Below are positions 35,688-44,516 of a stretch of 54,206 nucleotides of DNA, piece by piece. The DNA lies in assembly GCA_903924485.1 (NCBI GenBank), contig CAIYBL010000051.1, forward strand, positions 1-54,206, read 5' to 3'. Source of the DNA: an uncultured Actinomycetes bacterium (GTDB lineage: Bacteria > Actinomycetota > Actinomycetes > Nanopelagicales > Nanopelagicaceae). The position numbers and the translations under genes are program-made. The notes beneath the pieces are model-generated. The model was given only the letters and a program-made list of their open reading frames with translations. It made no database searches and was not told where the DNA came from. Position 1 is the first letter of the stretch; each line of letters begins with the position of its first letter.

Positions 35688-37051
35688 TCTCCAGAAATCT
35701 TGACTCGGCTCAGAGCTTGATCTAGTCGAGATACTTCAACAATTTCCATTCCATCAATTTTGGTGTCACTACCGAGTGGAACAAGGGCGCGTTTGAAACC
35801 TAGGCGGTGTGCTTCAGCTAGGCGACGGCCAACGCCGCTAACTTTTCTGATTTCACCAGCAAGTCCAACTTCGCCAATTGCAACGAGATCACCTGGAAGG
35901 GCTAAACCTTTAGCAGCAGATGCAACCGCTAACGCTAGAGCCAGATCTGCTGCGGGTTCGGTCATTTTCATTCCACCAACCGTTGCGGCATAAACATCTC
36001 GGCCTGCGATGCGAATATTTGCGCGAAGTTCTAGTACAGCCAAGGTCATAGAGGTTCGTGCGGCATCAAGTCCGCTTGTGACACGTCGGGCATTTCCGTA
36101 ATCGTTATCGCGACCTAAGCCAACCAGTGCCTGTATTTCTGCAAGAAGTGGACGACGGCCTTCAAGGGTCACGGTGACGCATGTACCCGGAACAGGTTCG
36201 GTGTGGCGAGTAGTAAACAGACCAGTGGGATCGGCAACACTTTCTATTCCGCCATCATGTAAATCAAAACACCCAACTTCATCACTCGCTCCGAAACGAT
36301 TCTTTGTTGCGCGAATTAATCGCAATCTGGAATGCCGCTCACCTTCAAATTGCAAAACAACATCAACAATGTGTTCCAGCAATCGAGGACCTGCAATAGA
36401 GCCATCTTTAGTCACATGTCCAACAAGAAGCAAGGTGATGTCTCGATCTTTAGCTAAACGAATCAGCGCTCCAGCAACTTCACGAACCTGCGTCACGCCA
36501 CCGGCAGCGCCATCTGCAGCGCTGCTACTCACGGTTTGGATACTGTCGATAATGAGAAGATTTGGTTTTACTGTATCGATGTGAGTGATTACCGCTCCGA
36601 GATCATTTTCTGATGCAAGCCATAAAAGCGGATCAACCGCGCCTATGCGTTCAGCGCGAAGTCTCACTTGTGAGGCTGATTCCTCACCACTTATATATAA
36701 GGCGCGAATTCCGCGTGATGCACTTTGCGCAGCCACGGTCAGCAATAGCGTGGATTTACCAACGCCAGGTTCACCCGCCAACAAAATCGCGGCGCCAGGG
36801 ACTAATCCACCACCGAGAACGCGATCTAATTCAGTGACACCAGTAGAACGAGCTGAGGCGCTAGAAAGATCAACTTCACCAATTGGTGTTGCCACATTTG
36901 TAATCGCGCCTGGTACTAATGACAATCGCTTTGGTGCAGCAATTTCTTCAACGCTTCCCCAAACCTGACATTCACCACAACGCCCCGCCCATTTATTGGT
37001 AGTCCATCCGCATTCAACGCAGCGGAATGGATCCTTCTCGGGTTTAGCCAT
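35684..37051 (-). CDS. radA: DNA repair protein RadA (Sms)
   Basis: 455 residues. N-terminal zinc finger C11-x2-C14 and C25-x2-C28, RecA-like ATPase with Walker A GEPGVGKST (93-101), the RadA-specific KNRFG motif (about 250), and a C-terminal Lon-like domain (GMKMTEPAADLALALA region). It promotes branch migration in recombination. It has a leaderless-type start and is followed by mutY with a 4-base overlap. Confidence 0.94.
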   Translation of the reverse strand: MAKPEKDPFRCVECGWTTNKWAGRCGECQVWGSVEEIAAPKRLSLVPGAITNVATPIGEVDLSSASARSTGVTELDRVLGGGLVPGAAILLAGEPGVGKSTLLLTVAAQSASRGIRALYISGEESASQVRLRAERIGAVDPLLWLASENDLGAVITHIDTVKPNLLIIDSIQTVSSSAADGAAGGVTQVREVAGALIRLAKDRDITLLLVGHVTKDGSIAGPRLLEHIVDVVLQFEGERHSRLRLIRATKNRFGASDEVGCFDLHDGGIESVADPTGLFTTRHTEPVPGTCVTVTLEGRRPLLAEIQALVGLGRDNDYGNARRVTSGLDAARTSMTLAVLELRANIRIAGRDVYAATVGGMKMTEPAADLALALAVASAAKGLALPGDLVAIGEVGLAGEIRKVSGVGRRLAEAHRLGFKRALVPLGSDTKIDGMEIVEVSRLDQALSRVKISGE

Positions 37052-37063
37052 GGGGATAGCCTA
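37052..37063 (-). promoter_or_regulatory. Leaderless promoter of radA-mutY
   Basis: Minus strand TAGGCT (37058-37063), six bases, ATG 37051. Confidence 0.55.
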
Positions 37064-37077
37064 GAGCGAAGGGCTGA

Positions 37078-37887
37078 CTATTTACCTGCACCCAAGGTAG
37101 CTGGGTGCGTGATAACAAAGAGTGGCAGCGAACGCCGATCGATTTCCTTGATTGCCGCAATTCGGTCTTCGCAATGGCGCGCCAAAATGTCGTAGGCCTC
37201 CTGGCTCATCAGCGCAATGAGCTCGGTGCGGTTGGAAAGATAGACGGGCTCAATTCCAACGTGGGCCTCAGTATTGCTGGTGCAGTACCAATCGAAATCA
37301 TCGCCGCCATCGCCCCAAGCAAGTCGCTCGTACTCTCCAATAACAGTTACCGAATATTCGCGCTCGCCAACTTCGCGTGTTTCAAAACTTCGGCGAAGTG
37401 GTAGTTGCCAACATACATCAGGCTTTGTGTCAACGAAATGGATACCCTCTTTTTGCGCAAGATGGTGAAGCACGCACCCAAAGGAACCGGTGAACCCTTC
37501 AGCCTCATGACCTTTGCGATTGAGAAAAATACATGAACCGTCGATTGTACGAGTCTTTCGCTCGTCGTCTTCATCGCGTTCACTGATGCGAAGTTGTCCA
37601 CGAGGTTTCTTGGGTTGGGCTTGATTGAAGAATTGCCACATCTCGGGAGTTAACCTTGCTGCGGTCGCGAGAACTTTTGCTTCATCGCTTTCATCGGTAT
37701 ACATGGCACCTTCAGTGCAACATCCATCGTTTGGACGATCAGCGAAGACGCCCTTACAGCCGTCTCCGTAGATACAACTCCAAAAGGAAGTCAGCCAAGT
37801 CAGATCGCACTTGAACATTCCTGTTTCGTCATTGGGATCAGTGAATTCAATCCAATCACGGGCAAATCCTGGCTTAACTTCAGACAT
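37078..37887 (-). CDS. Cys-rich conserved protein, DUF3109-like
   Basis: 269 residues from ATG 37887 (MSEVKPGF). Longer in-frame starts up to 38103 would run through the divergent proC gene and are rejected. About eleven cysteines are spread through conserved-looking blocks: GDGCKG, NDGCCTEGA, GSCIFLN, FGCVLHHLA and PDVCWQLPLR. This order resembles DUF3109/YkgJ-type proteins thought to bind Zn or Fe-S. No enzymatic role is assigned. Start lies eight bases after TAGGCT, divergent from proC. Confidence 0.75.
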   Translation of the reverse strand: MSEVKPGFARDWIEFTDPNDETGMFKCDLTWLTSFWSCIYGDGCKGVFADRPNDGCCTEGAMYTDESDEAKVLATAARLTPEMWQFFNQAQPKKPRGQLRISERDEDDERKTRTIDGSCIFLNRKGHEAEGFTGSFGCVLHHLAQKEGIHFVDTKPDVCWQLPLRRSFETREVGEREYSVTVIGEYERLAWGDGGDDFDWYCTSNTEAHVGIEPVYLSNRTELIALMSQEAYDILARHCEDRIAAIKEIDRRSLPLFVITHPATLGAGK

Positions 37888-37951
37888 AGTTGCAGAGCCT
37901 ACGGCTAAATCTATGAATACGCACATCAGTCCAAGGTAGCCTTTGACCATG
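37887..37951. promoter_or_regulatory. Divergent leaderless promoters (Cys-rich protein / proC)
   Basis: Minus strand TAGGCT at 37896-37901, eight bases, ATG 37887. Plus strand TAGCCT at 37937-37942, six bases, ATG 37949. Confidence 0.5.
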
Positions 37952-38761
37952 ACGAGCGACTTCACACCTTCAGCAATTGGCGTCATCGGCGCAGGCATTA
38001 TGGGCGAGGCACTTATCAGTGCATTGATTGCATCGGGAGTATCGCCGAGCACCATCACGATTTCTGAAAAGCGTGATGATCGGGCAAGCGAACTGATGGC
38101 CAAGTATGGGGTTCACAGTGCATCCCTTGAAGCCAACGTTGCAAAGACTGAAGTTCTCCTACTTGTTGTAAAGCCACAAGATATGGCCACAGTCCTTGAG
38201 GAGATCAAGGATGTCCTGAATCCAGCGGCAGTTGTTGTCACCTTTGCGGCAGGCAAGAAGATTGATTTCATCGCTTCAATCTTGGGCGGCAAGCGCTCCA
38301 TCATTCGCGTTATGCCTAATACTCCGGCGCTAGTGGGTGAAGGTATGGCGGCAATCTCTAGTGGACCTGATGTTTCACCATCACACACACAATTCGTTCG
38401 TGGTTTTCTTGAGGCCACTGGCCAGGTCGTTGAGGTAGATGAGAAGTTGCAGGATGCGGTCACAGCGGTAAGTGGCTCAGGGCCCGCCTATTTCTTTGCC
38501 TTTATTGAAGCCATGGTGAGCGCTGGTGTTGACTTGGGTCTTAGTAGCGAAGTGGCAACTCAACTGAGTATCCAAACTATGGTCGGGGCTGCAAAGCTTT
38601 TGACCACGTCTGGAAAGAGCGCCACAACGTTACGTGAAAACGTCACCAGCCCTAACGGGACGACAGCAGCTGCGCTCGCTTCTTTCAATGATGCTGAACT
38701 AGGAAAGATAGTAAAGAGCGCTATGCGCGCGGCACGCGATCGATCACAAGAATTGGCGTGA
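37949..38761 (+). CDS. proC: Pyrroline-5-carboxylate reductase
   Basis: 270 residues from ATG 37949; a TTG at 37943 falls next to the -10 box and is less likely. Rossmann motif IGVIGAGIMGEALI near the N-terminus, VKPQDM, RVMPNTPALVGEGM (about 115-128) and the C-terminal signature VSGSGPAYFFAFIEAM through LRENVTSPNGTT. It reduces pyrroline-5-carboxylate to proline with NAD(P)H. The next gene starts directly after its stop. Confidence 0.94.
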   Translation: MTSDFTPSAIGVIGAGIMGEALISALIASGVSPSTITISEKRDDRASELMAKYGVHSASLEANVAKTEVLLLVVKPQDMATVLEEIKDVLNPAAVVVTFAAGKKIDFIASILGGKRSIIRVMPNTPALVGEGMAAISSGPDVSPSHTQFVRGFLEATGQVVEVDEKLQDAVTAVSGSGPAYFFAFIEAMVSAGVDLGLSSEVATQLSIQTMVGAAKLLTTSGKSATTLRENVTSPNGTTAAALASFNDAELGKIVKSAMRAARDRSQELA

Positions 38762-39985
38762 ATGCGAAAATCAGCGGTAGCTCTTGTTTTAGTTGGCGTT
38801 AACCTGCTTTCACCGCTAAATCTTTCTCAAGCTGCCACAAAAACAATCACAGTGAAAGCAATGTCCTTAATAACAACGCTGCCTGGTGAAGAAATCGTTG
38901 CTGGTGTGCTTGCGAAAGGTGCGACTGTATTTGTATTCGGAAATGTCAAAACCCCAACAGGAACTGACGGATTCATTAGTTCGATAGATTTGACAGGCAC
39001 GACTTTGTGGTCGCTTCCACTTCATGCAGGCGAGGCGAACGTTGTCACTTCCGCAGCGATTGATACAGCCGGAAACGTAATCGTATTTGGTGCCTCATCT
39101 AACCCCGACATTGTTCTTTCATCTCCTTCTACTATCCCTTATCAAAATCCTGATTCGGTGACGGTGGATGCAGTAGCACCTCAAAGAAATGATGTGACTG
39201 AAGCCCTCATATGGAAAGTTTCTGCGACTGGCCAACTGATCTCAAGCAACGCACATGATTTGAAATCTCCAGTGCTTGTAACCGCGGGCGTGCTCACCTC
39301 GACTGGATTTGCACTTGTTGGAAACATAAGTACTTCAACTGGAATGGCAGGATTTTTTCTCACGATGACTTCTGCGGGAGCTTATTCAAAGCCAGTTTAT
39401 ATAGGCAAAGTTGATACTGAATTGAATGCCCTTGTAAAAAAGTCCAATGGATTTCTTGTTGTGGGCGCTAGCTCGGAAACGATTTCTTCCAAGCCTCCCA
39501 AAGGCAAACGCGATGGTTTAGTTATATCCCTTAGCGTCTCCGGCAAGACATCTGCAGTTGTTCGAAGCACCAATGCAAATGCGATGAGAAATTGGCAAAG
39601 TGCGACCAGCTCCAATTTCCTTGGGGGGATAAGCCGATTAGGAAATAAGACAGAAGCAGTCGTTACACAGTTCAACGCCGCCTTGATACCGACATGGACT
39701 ACGCGCTTTTTAGCTGGTGGGGGAGCCTTCGCTGCGGATATATCTGCCACGTCGCGAGCAGCCTTCTTCGCATCAACTTCTACGATTACCGGGGTAACTG
39801 GATGGAAAGCCAGCAAAGGAGCTGGTCTCACGCTGATATTTGGTGCCAACGGTGCACTTGCAGGGGCATACAGCGCCCTAATGATTACTGCACCGATTGG
39901 ATTGGCATATAGCGCCGATCTTGGCCTGGTGGCGGTTGGGTCAGGGCCAAAAGGCGTTTCGGTCTTTCATGCACTTCCAAGGTAA
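38762..39985 (+). CDS. Secreted beta-repeat protein, propeller-like
   Basis: 407 residues with a signal peptide (about 1-25, ending SQAA). The mature protein repeats a pattern of about 50-60 residues: VFGNVKTPTGTDGFISSIDLTG, then VFGASSNPD, LVGNISTSTGMAGFFLTMTSAG and VVGASSETIS, each a short beta hairpin with Gly and an Asp- or Thr-Gly turn. This recalls delta-60-type or quinoprotein-like propellers. No catalytic residues are evident. It starts immediately after the proC stop, so co-transcription is likely, but no functional link is known. Confidence 0.7.
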   Translation: MRKSAVALVLVGVNLLSPLNLSQAATKTITVKAMSLITTLPGEEIVAGVLAKGATVFVFGNVKTPTGTDGFISSIDLTGTTLWSLPLHAGEANVVTSAAIDTAGNVIVFGASSNPDIVLSSPSTIPYQNPDSVTVDAVAPQRNDVTEALIWKVSATGQLISSNAHDLKSPVLVTAGVLTSTGFALVGNISTSTGMAGFFLTMTSAGAYSKPVYIGKVDTELNALVKKSNGFLVVGASSETISSKPPKGKRDGLVISLSVSGKTSAVVRSTNANAMRNWQSATSSNFLGGISRLGNKTEAVVTQFNAALIPTWTTRFLAGGGAFAADISATSRAAFFASTSTITGVTGWKASKGAGLTLIFGANGALAGAYSALMITAPIGLAYSADLGLVAVGSGPKGVSVFHALPR

Positions 39986-40036
39986 CCTAACTGCCTTGGG
40001 GTTCTTTGCCCTAACAGCATAAGGAGATCGTGGCGT

Positions 40037-40138
40037 ATGGGTTCAGTAATCAAGAAGCGACGTAAGCGGATGGCTAAGAAGAAGCATAAGAAACTTCTTA
40101 AGAAGACCCGCATTCAGCGTCGCAACGCCAAGAAGTAG
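40037..40138 (+). CDS. Small ribosomal subunit protein bS22
   Basis: A 33-residue very basic protein beginning [19 protein letters not shown] and ending RIQRRNAKK. This matches the actinobacterial mini-protein of the AURKAIP1/COX24 family, found as bS22 in mycobacterial 30S ribosomes. AAGGAG lies ten bases before the ATG. The gene is missed easily because it is so short. Only five bases separate it from the stop of the convergent protease-like gene. Confidence 0.9.
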   Translation: MGSVIKKRRKRMAKKKHKKLLKKTRIQRRNAKK

Positions 40139-40143
40139 TTTTA

Positions 40144-42543
40144 CTAACTCTTAACTAGTGCGAGCTTTCCAGAAATGCTCGTTACTGCGTAGCGCACTTT
40201 ATTCAGCACAACCCATGAAGCATCATTACGGGTTGTGCTTCGGACCCCCGAAATCAATTGCATAGTCGGTTTCTGCGCTGCGGCATCTAGCGTCAATGCG
40301 CAAACTCTTGTCTGGCAACCGAAGATCATTGTTTTCAAATCAACACTCATCGGAGTAGTCGGGGCCCCATAGCCGTCGGGAATTACCGTGTTGATTGCTG
40401 AGCCAGCATCGACATTCATCCAGCGAATTTGAACCGGGTTCGGAATGGATGTGCTTGTTGCCCCAAGCCAAGATGCAATCAAGCCTTTTGCTGTCTTGTT
40501 GAGAGAAACCCCATACCCAACAACTGCAACATCGGGTGAGGAAGTATCAAGGGTTCGATAACTCCAATCAGCCGCAGCAGCAGTAGACCTTGTGGCAAGA
40601 CGAATCTCTCCGGCTGTTGCTTGCTTTTGTTGATTAACGGCCAAGTTTGAGTCATAGATAACGCTCACCTTTGCACCAACAGTCACAGCACGAATATGGA
40701 AAGCAACATCTCCTGTTGTTCGTCCATCTGTCTTTCGATCACCATCTACCAATTCATAATTCCATTTACCGGCGCTACTTCGGACAGCGCCCAGCAAAAT
40801 ACCTTGACTCTCATCGCGATAGAAAACTTGGACTCCAGCGGAGGTAATAGCACATGCGTTGCTGACGCTTACATCGCTAGCGGTGCGGACTCGAACTGGT
40901 TGGTCGTAATTGTTAACTGCAGGTCCATTGCCATCAACAATTTCATATTTGAAATTCACACTGTCGAAAGTGGCATATCGCAGGTCTTTGTCGTCCAGAT
41001 CTGAATAGAAAATATGCATGATCTGTTTAGTTCCGAGCCCGCTAATACAGACGGAAACTGGACCCGAAACATTATGCAATGTTCGCCCTGCAGTGCCACC
41101 ACGCCCATCCACCACCACTTTTTTCCATGTCTTACCGTTCCAAAGTAAGAGCTTTAGCCCGCCGGAGGTGCTGTCGGTATATGCAATTGCTGGTTGATTT
41201 CGAAATGAAGTTACGGATAAATATTTCGCGTCAGCTGCTGTATCTAGATATGTGGGTACCGTCGTTGCTTGTGGAATAACGAGGGTGGTAGTCGCTGCCG
41301 GTGAAAATCCTAAGTCATTTACCGCTGTGATTGAAAATGAATAGCTTGCGCCGTTTTTCAATCCAGAAATAAATGCAGGGCTGGTTGCAGTGCTTTGCAC
41401 GACACCTGTTTGCAGGTTCTTTATTGAATAGCTAGAGACTTGAGCAGCGCGAGCATTTGTCGGCGCATCAAAAGTAATCACAGCTGATTTGTCTGCGACT
41501 AGAGCCGCCACGTTTCGCGGTGCCTCAGGAAGTGCGATTGCGATGCCAGCAGGTGGCTTATTTCGCAGGTCCTCCATCATTGCGAGCAATAAGGGACCTG
41601 GATCATGAAAAACTTCTCCAGCATCTAAGTTTGGAGTCATCACCGAGTTAGGGCCAGCCGATGAATATGTTGCTTCATCAAGGTGGCTGACGGAGGATCC
41701 ATCCGAATACCGAGATGGCGTATAGAGAACTGGTTTAACACCACCATTGGCCTTAACCCCAAGTGCCCCCGACCAAAGCAACGTATTCGTGAGGGCCTGA
41801 CCTAATTCTAGGGAAGGGGATGGAATATCAGATAGACGTCTCCCATCAGGCAGTTGCGCATAAGCATCAAACGCTGTTGGTTGATCGATGCTTCCAAATT
41901 TGTAAGTGGGGTATGCGGGATTGCTGTCGTAGGAGTCTGTTGAAAGAAAGCCGAGTCCGTGACCTAATTCGTGAACGAATACAGATTCAAGATCATATTC
42001 AGTTGTTGAAGGCTTCCCATCATTGCGTTGATCCCAATTGGCAGCTGAATTAACTTGAATGACAATCTCTGGATTGTTCTTATCTAAATCTGAACCAGAA
42101 AGAGCGTTGGCCAATGCCGAGGGATACCAAAGCGTTGGATCTGGTGCATTAGGAAAGTTGATGAAGTAGTTTCCAGGACGCGCACTGCCAAGTACTCCAT
42201 ACACGGGAGAGCGACCCCACGTTGCCTCAACTGAAATAGGAAGCGATGATGCGAAATTCTGCGCCCACACGTCGATAGCTGCCTGAACATCGGCCTTAGC
42301 CCAATCTGGAAAGTTGGTGTAGTTCACAACAAAGTGACTCTTTGCAACGGCTCGAGCTCCGCCAGATTGTGTAACCGAAGCTGTTTTTGTTGATGCTGGT
42401 CCAGCGTAAGTATGTCCCCAGATTGTTGAAGGTGCCTCGCGAGTAAGTGAAAGGGCATTGGCTGCCGGGGCGGCGATAAGCCCAGCGAGCATCGCAATGA
42501 TCGCGATTGCGCCTCTTACGTGACTCTTACTCTTGGTGAACAT
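40144..42543 (-). CDS. Secreted metzincin-like protein with Fn3 domain
   Basis: 799 residues from ATG 42543 (MFTKSKSHVRG), eight bases after TACGGT; an in-frame GTG at 42600 has no support. Signal peptide about 1-30. Zinc-protease motif H191-E-L-G-H195-G-L-G198-F-L-S201: the HExxHxxG part is intact but Ser is found where metzincins have the third His. A fibronectin type III domain follows (about 340-425), then a long C-terminal beta-rich region with repeats such as ISGLGTKQIMHIFYSD and GAKVSVIYDS, suggesting a propeller. Likely an extracellular protease or adhesin. Confidence 0.8.
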   Translation of the reverse strand: MFTKSKSHVRGAIAIIAMLAGLIAAPAANALSLTREAPSTIWGHTYAGPASTKTASVTQSGGARAVAKSHFVVNYTNFPDWAKADVQAAIDVWAQNFASSLPISVEATWGRSPVYGVLGSARPGNYFINFPNAPDPTLWYPSALANALSGSDLDKNNPEIVIQVNSAANWDQRNDGKPSTTEYDLESVFVHELGHGLGFLSTDSYDSNPAYPTYKFGSIDQPTAFDAYAQLPDGRRLSDIPSPSLELGQALTNTLLWSGALGVKANGGVKPVLYTPSRYSDGSSVSHLDEATYSSAGPNSVMTPNLDAGEVFHDPGPLLLAMMEDLRNKPPAGIAIALPEAPRNVAALVADKSAVITFDAPTNARAAQVSSYSIKNLQTGVVQSTATSPAFISGLKNGASYSFSITAVNDLGFSPAATTTLVIPQATTVPTYLDTAADAKYLSVTSFRNQPAIAYTDSTSGGLKLLLWNGKTWKKVVVDGRGGTAGRTLHNVSGPVSVCISGLGTKQIMHIFYSDLDDKDLRYATFDSVNFKYEIVDGNGPAVNNYDQPVRVRTASDVSVSNACAITSAGVQVFYRDESQGILLGAVRSSAGKWNYELVDGDRKTDGRTTGDVAFHIRAVTVGAKVSVIYDSNLAVNQQKQATAGEIRLATRSTAAAADWSYRTLDTSSPDVAVVGYGVSLNKTAKGLIASWLGATSTSIPNPVQIRWMNVDAGSAINTVIPDGYGAPTTPMSVDLKTMIFGCQTRVCALTLDAAAQKPTMQLISGVRSTTRNDASWVVLNKVRYAVTSISGKLALVKS

Positions 42544-42557
42544 ATTGGGAAACCGTA
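42544..42557 (-). promoter_or_regulatory. Putative leaderless promoter of the metzincin-like gene
   Basis: Minus strand TACGGT (42552-42557), eight bases, ATG 42543. Confidence 0.4.
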
Positions 42558-42649
42558 TCAGGGTGAGAAGATAAGACCATGGTTCAGATTGGGACAGCAC
42601 CCGAATATGCGAGAGTCACAGGGTATTTTAAGGTTAAAGGTAGGGATCA

Positions 42650-42904
42650 ATGCCAAATGTCATAACAATCTACTCTCGCCCTGGATGTCATCTGTGTGAT
42701 GTCGCATTGGATGTTCTTGAGAACCTTCAGAAAGAGTTGGATTTCGACATCGAGAAACTTTCGATTGAAGGAGATCCTGAACTAGAGCGTAAATACGGAG
42801 ATCAAATTCCAGTGATAAAGATCGACGGGGAACATCACGATTTTTACAGCGTTGACCCTGAACGCTTTAGAGCTTCCCTTGCGAGACATCGTCAGCGTCA
42901 ATAA
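42650..42904 (+). CDS. Glutaredoxin-like protein (DUF836 type)
   Basis: 84 residues. Thioredoxin fold with the redox pair C13-x2-C16 (RPGCHLCD) and the cis-Pro region QIPVIKIDG (about 53-61). It probably reduces disulfides in the cytoplasm. AGGGA lies just before the ATG. Its last 38 bases overlap the convergent XPB helicase gene. Confidence 0.85.
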   Translation: MPNVITIYSRPGCHLCDVALDVLENLQKELDFDIEKLSIEGDPELERKYGDQIPVIKIDGEHHDFYSVDPERFRASLARHRQRQ

Positions 42905-44516
42905 TTTTGTAGGAGTAACCCTGTTCGGCTAGAAAGCGTTGGCGGTTTTGCGCAAAATCTTGATCGATGGTGTCACGAGAAACGATGGAATAAAAACGCG
43001 CGGTTCGACCATCAGACTTTGGTCGCAAGATTCTTCCTAGTCGCTGCGCCTCTTCCTGACGAGATCCAAATGCCCCAGATACTTGAATTGCAACTGTCGC
43101 GTCCGGCAAGTCAATAGAGAAGTTAGCGACCTTAGAGACGACTAAACATTTGATTTCGCCCGATCGGAAAAGATTGAATAAGCGCTCTCGTTCGTTTACA
43201 GGAGTATCACCCTTGATCAGGGGCACTTGCAATACTTCAGCAAGTTCATCTAATTGATCTATGTATTGCCCGATAACTAAAACTTGATCATCCTTGTGAT
43301 GCTTCGTCAATAATTCAACAACGGCTCGTTTGGTTTTGGTTGTCGCGCATTGGCGGTAGCGATTTTCTGGTTCTGCTGTCGCGTAGAGCAGTCGTTCGGC
43401 CTCGGTAAGAGTTACGCGAACTTCTATGCACTCTGCTGGTGCGATGTAGCCCTGGGCTTCAATCTCCTTCCAAGGAACATCAAATCTTTTCGGTCCGATT
43501 AGGGAGAAGACCTCGCCCTCTAAACCATCTTCACGCACGAGCGTCGCGGTGAGTCCCAGGCGACGCCTCGATTGGATATCTGCGGTGAAGCGGAAAATTG
43601 GTGCGGGAAGAAGGTGCACTTCATCATAAATAATTAAGCCCCAGTCATGGGTATCAAATAAGTCTAAGTGTGCGTACGTTCCATTTTTCTTCTTAGTCAT
43701 CACTTGATAAGTGGCGATTGTGACGGGGCGAATTTCTTTCTTCGCGCCGGAATACTCACCAATTTCATCTTCGTTGAGTGTTGTACGAAGCAACAACTCG
43801 TCTCGCCATTGGCGGGCAGCAATTGTGTTGGTTACCAAAATGAGGGTTGTTGCTTTTGCATGTGCCATCGCTGCGGCGCCGACAATCGTTTTTCCAGCCC
43901 CACAAGGAAGAACAACTACGCCAGATCCACCATGCCAAAAACCTTCTGCTGCGAGTTCTTGATAGGGACGGATCTTCCATCCGTTTTGCACGAGGTCAAT
44001 GTCATGAGCCTGTCCATCCACATATCCCGCGAAGTCTTCGGCAGGCCAGCCAAGACGCAATAGCGATTGTTTAATGTGACCGCGCTGACTTGGGTGCACC
44101 GCAATTGTTTCGGCATCGATGCGAATACCAAGTAGCGGAGCTATCTTCTTCGCGCGGATTACCTCTTCAAGGACGGCTGTATCGGTGGTGATCAAAACAA
44201 GACCATGGATGGGATCAGCTTCCAAACGAAGGCGGCCATACCGAGACATGGTTTCGGCAACATCTACCAATATGGAATGAGGAACTGCGTATCGTGAATA
44301 TTTCAGCAGAGTGTCGATAACCATCTCTGCATCATGTCCTGCAGCGCGTGCGTTCCAAAGACCAAGTGAAGTTAGGCGATAAGTATGAATATGTTCTGGA
44401 GAGCGCTCAAGTTCAGCAAAAGGTGCGATAGCCCTGCGACACTCGGTGCTTAGTACGTGATCGATATCTAAAAGCAGAGTCTTATCACTCTGGACGATCA
44501 GTGGTCCATCAGTCAT
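42867..44516 (-). CDS. XPB/Ssl2-family DNA repair helicase
   Basis: 549 residues, SF2 helicase of the bacterial XPB (ERCC3) type. An N-terminal Helicase_C_3-like/DRD region (1-180) precedes motif I PCGAGKT (204-210), motif II YDEVH (297-301; XPB uses DEVH rather than DEAD), motif III TAT (323-325) and motif VI QRLGRILRPK (491-500). It unwinds or translocates DNA in repair. Overlaps the M20 peptidase gene by 8 bases. A Helicase_C_3-type protein is encoded just upstream, as in Mycobacterium (Rv0861c/Rv0862c). Confidence 0.93.
   Translation of the reverse strand: MTDGPLIVQSDKTLLLDIDHVLSTECRRAIAPFAELERSPEHIHTYRLTSLGLWNARAAGHDAEMVIDTLLKYSRYAVPHSILVDVAETMSRYGRLRLEADPIHGLVLITTDTAVLEEVIRAKKIAPLLGIRIDAETIAVHPSQRGHIKQSLLRLGWPAEDFAGYVDGQAHDIDLVQNGWKIRPYQELAAEGFWHGGSGVVVLPCGAGKTIVGAAAMAHAKATTLILVTNTIAARQWRDELLLRTTLNEDEIGEYSGAKKEIRPVTIATYQVMTKKKNGTYAHLDLFDTHDWGLIIYDEVHLLPAPIFRFTADIQSRRRLGLTATLVREDGLEGEVFSLIGPKRFDVPWKEIEAQGYIAPAECIEVRVTLTEAERLLYATAEPENRYRQCATTKTKRAVVELLTKHHKDDQVLVIGQYIDQLDELAEVLQVPLIKGDTPVNERERLFNLFRSGEIKCLVVSKVANFSIDLPDATVAIQVSGAFGSRQEEAQRLGRILRPKSDGRTARFYSIVSRDTIDQDFAQNRQRFLAEQGYSYKIIDADDVSQGKL

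Noticed and set aside
36174-36584. 136-codon open frame opposite radA
   Set aside because: Antisense shadow; Ser/Arg-rich low-information translation typical of reverse frames.
37888-38103. Longer N-terminus of the Cys-rich protein gene
   Set aside because: It would run through the divergent proC promoter and start; the extra residues look like antisense of proC.
43668-44063. Long open frame opposite the XPB helicase gene
   Set aside because: Antisense to a well-conserved coding region; composition does not look like a protein and there is no ribosome site.
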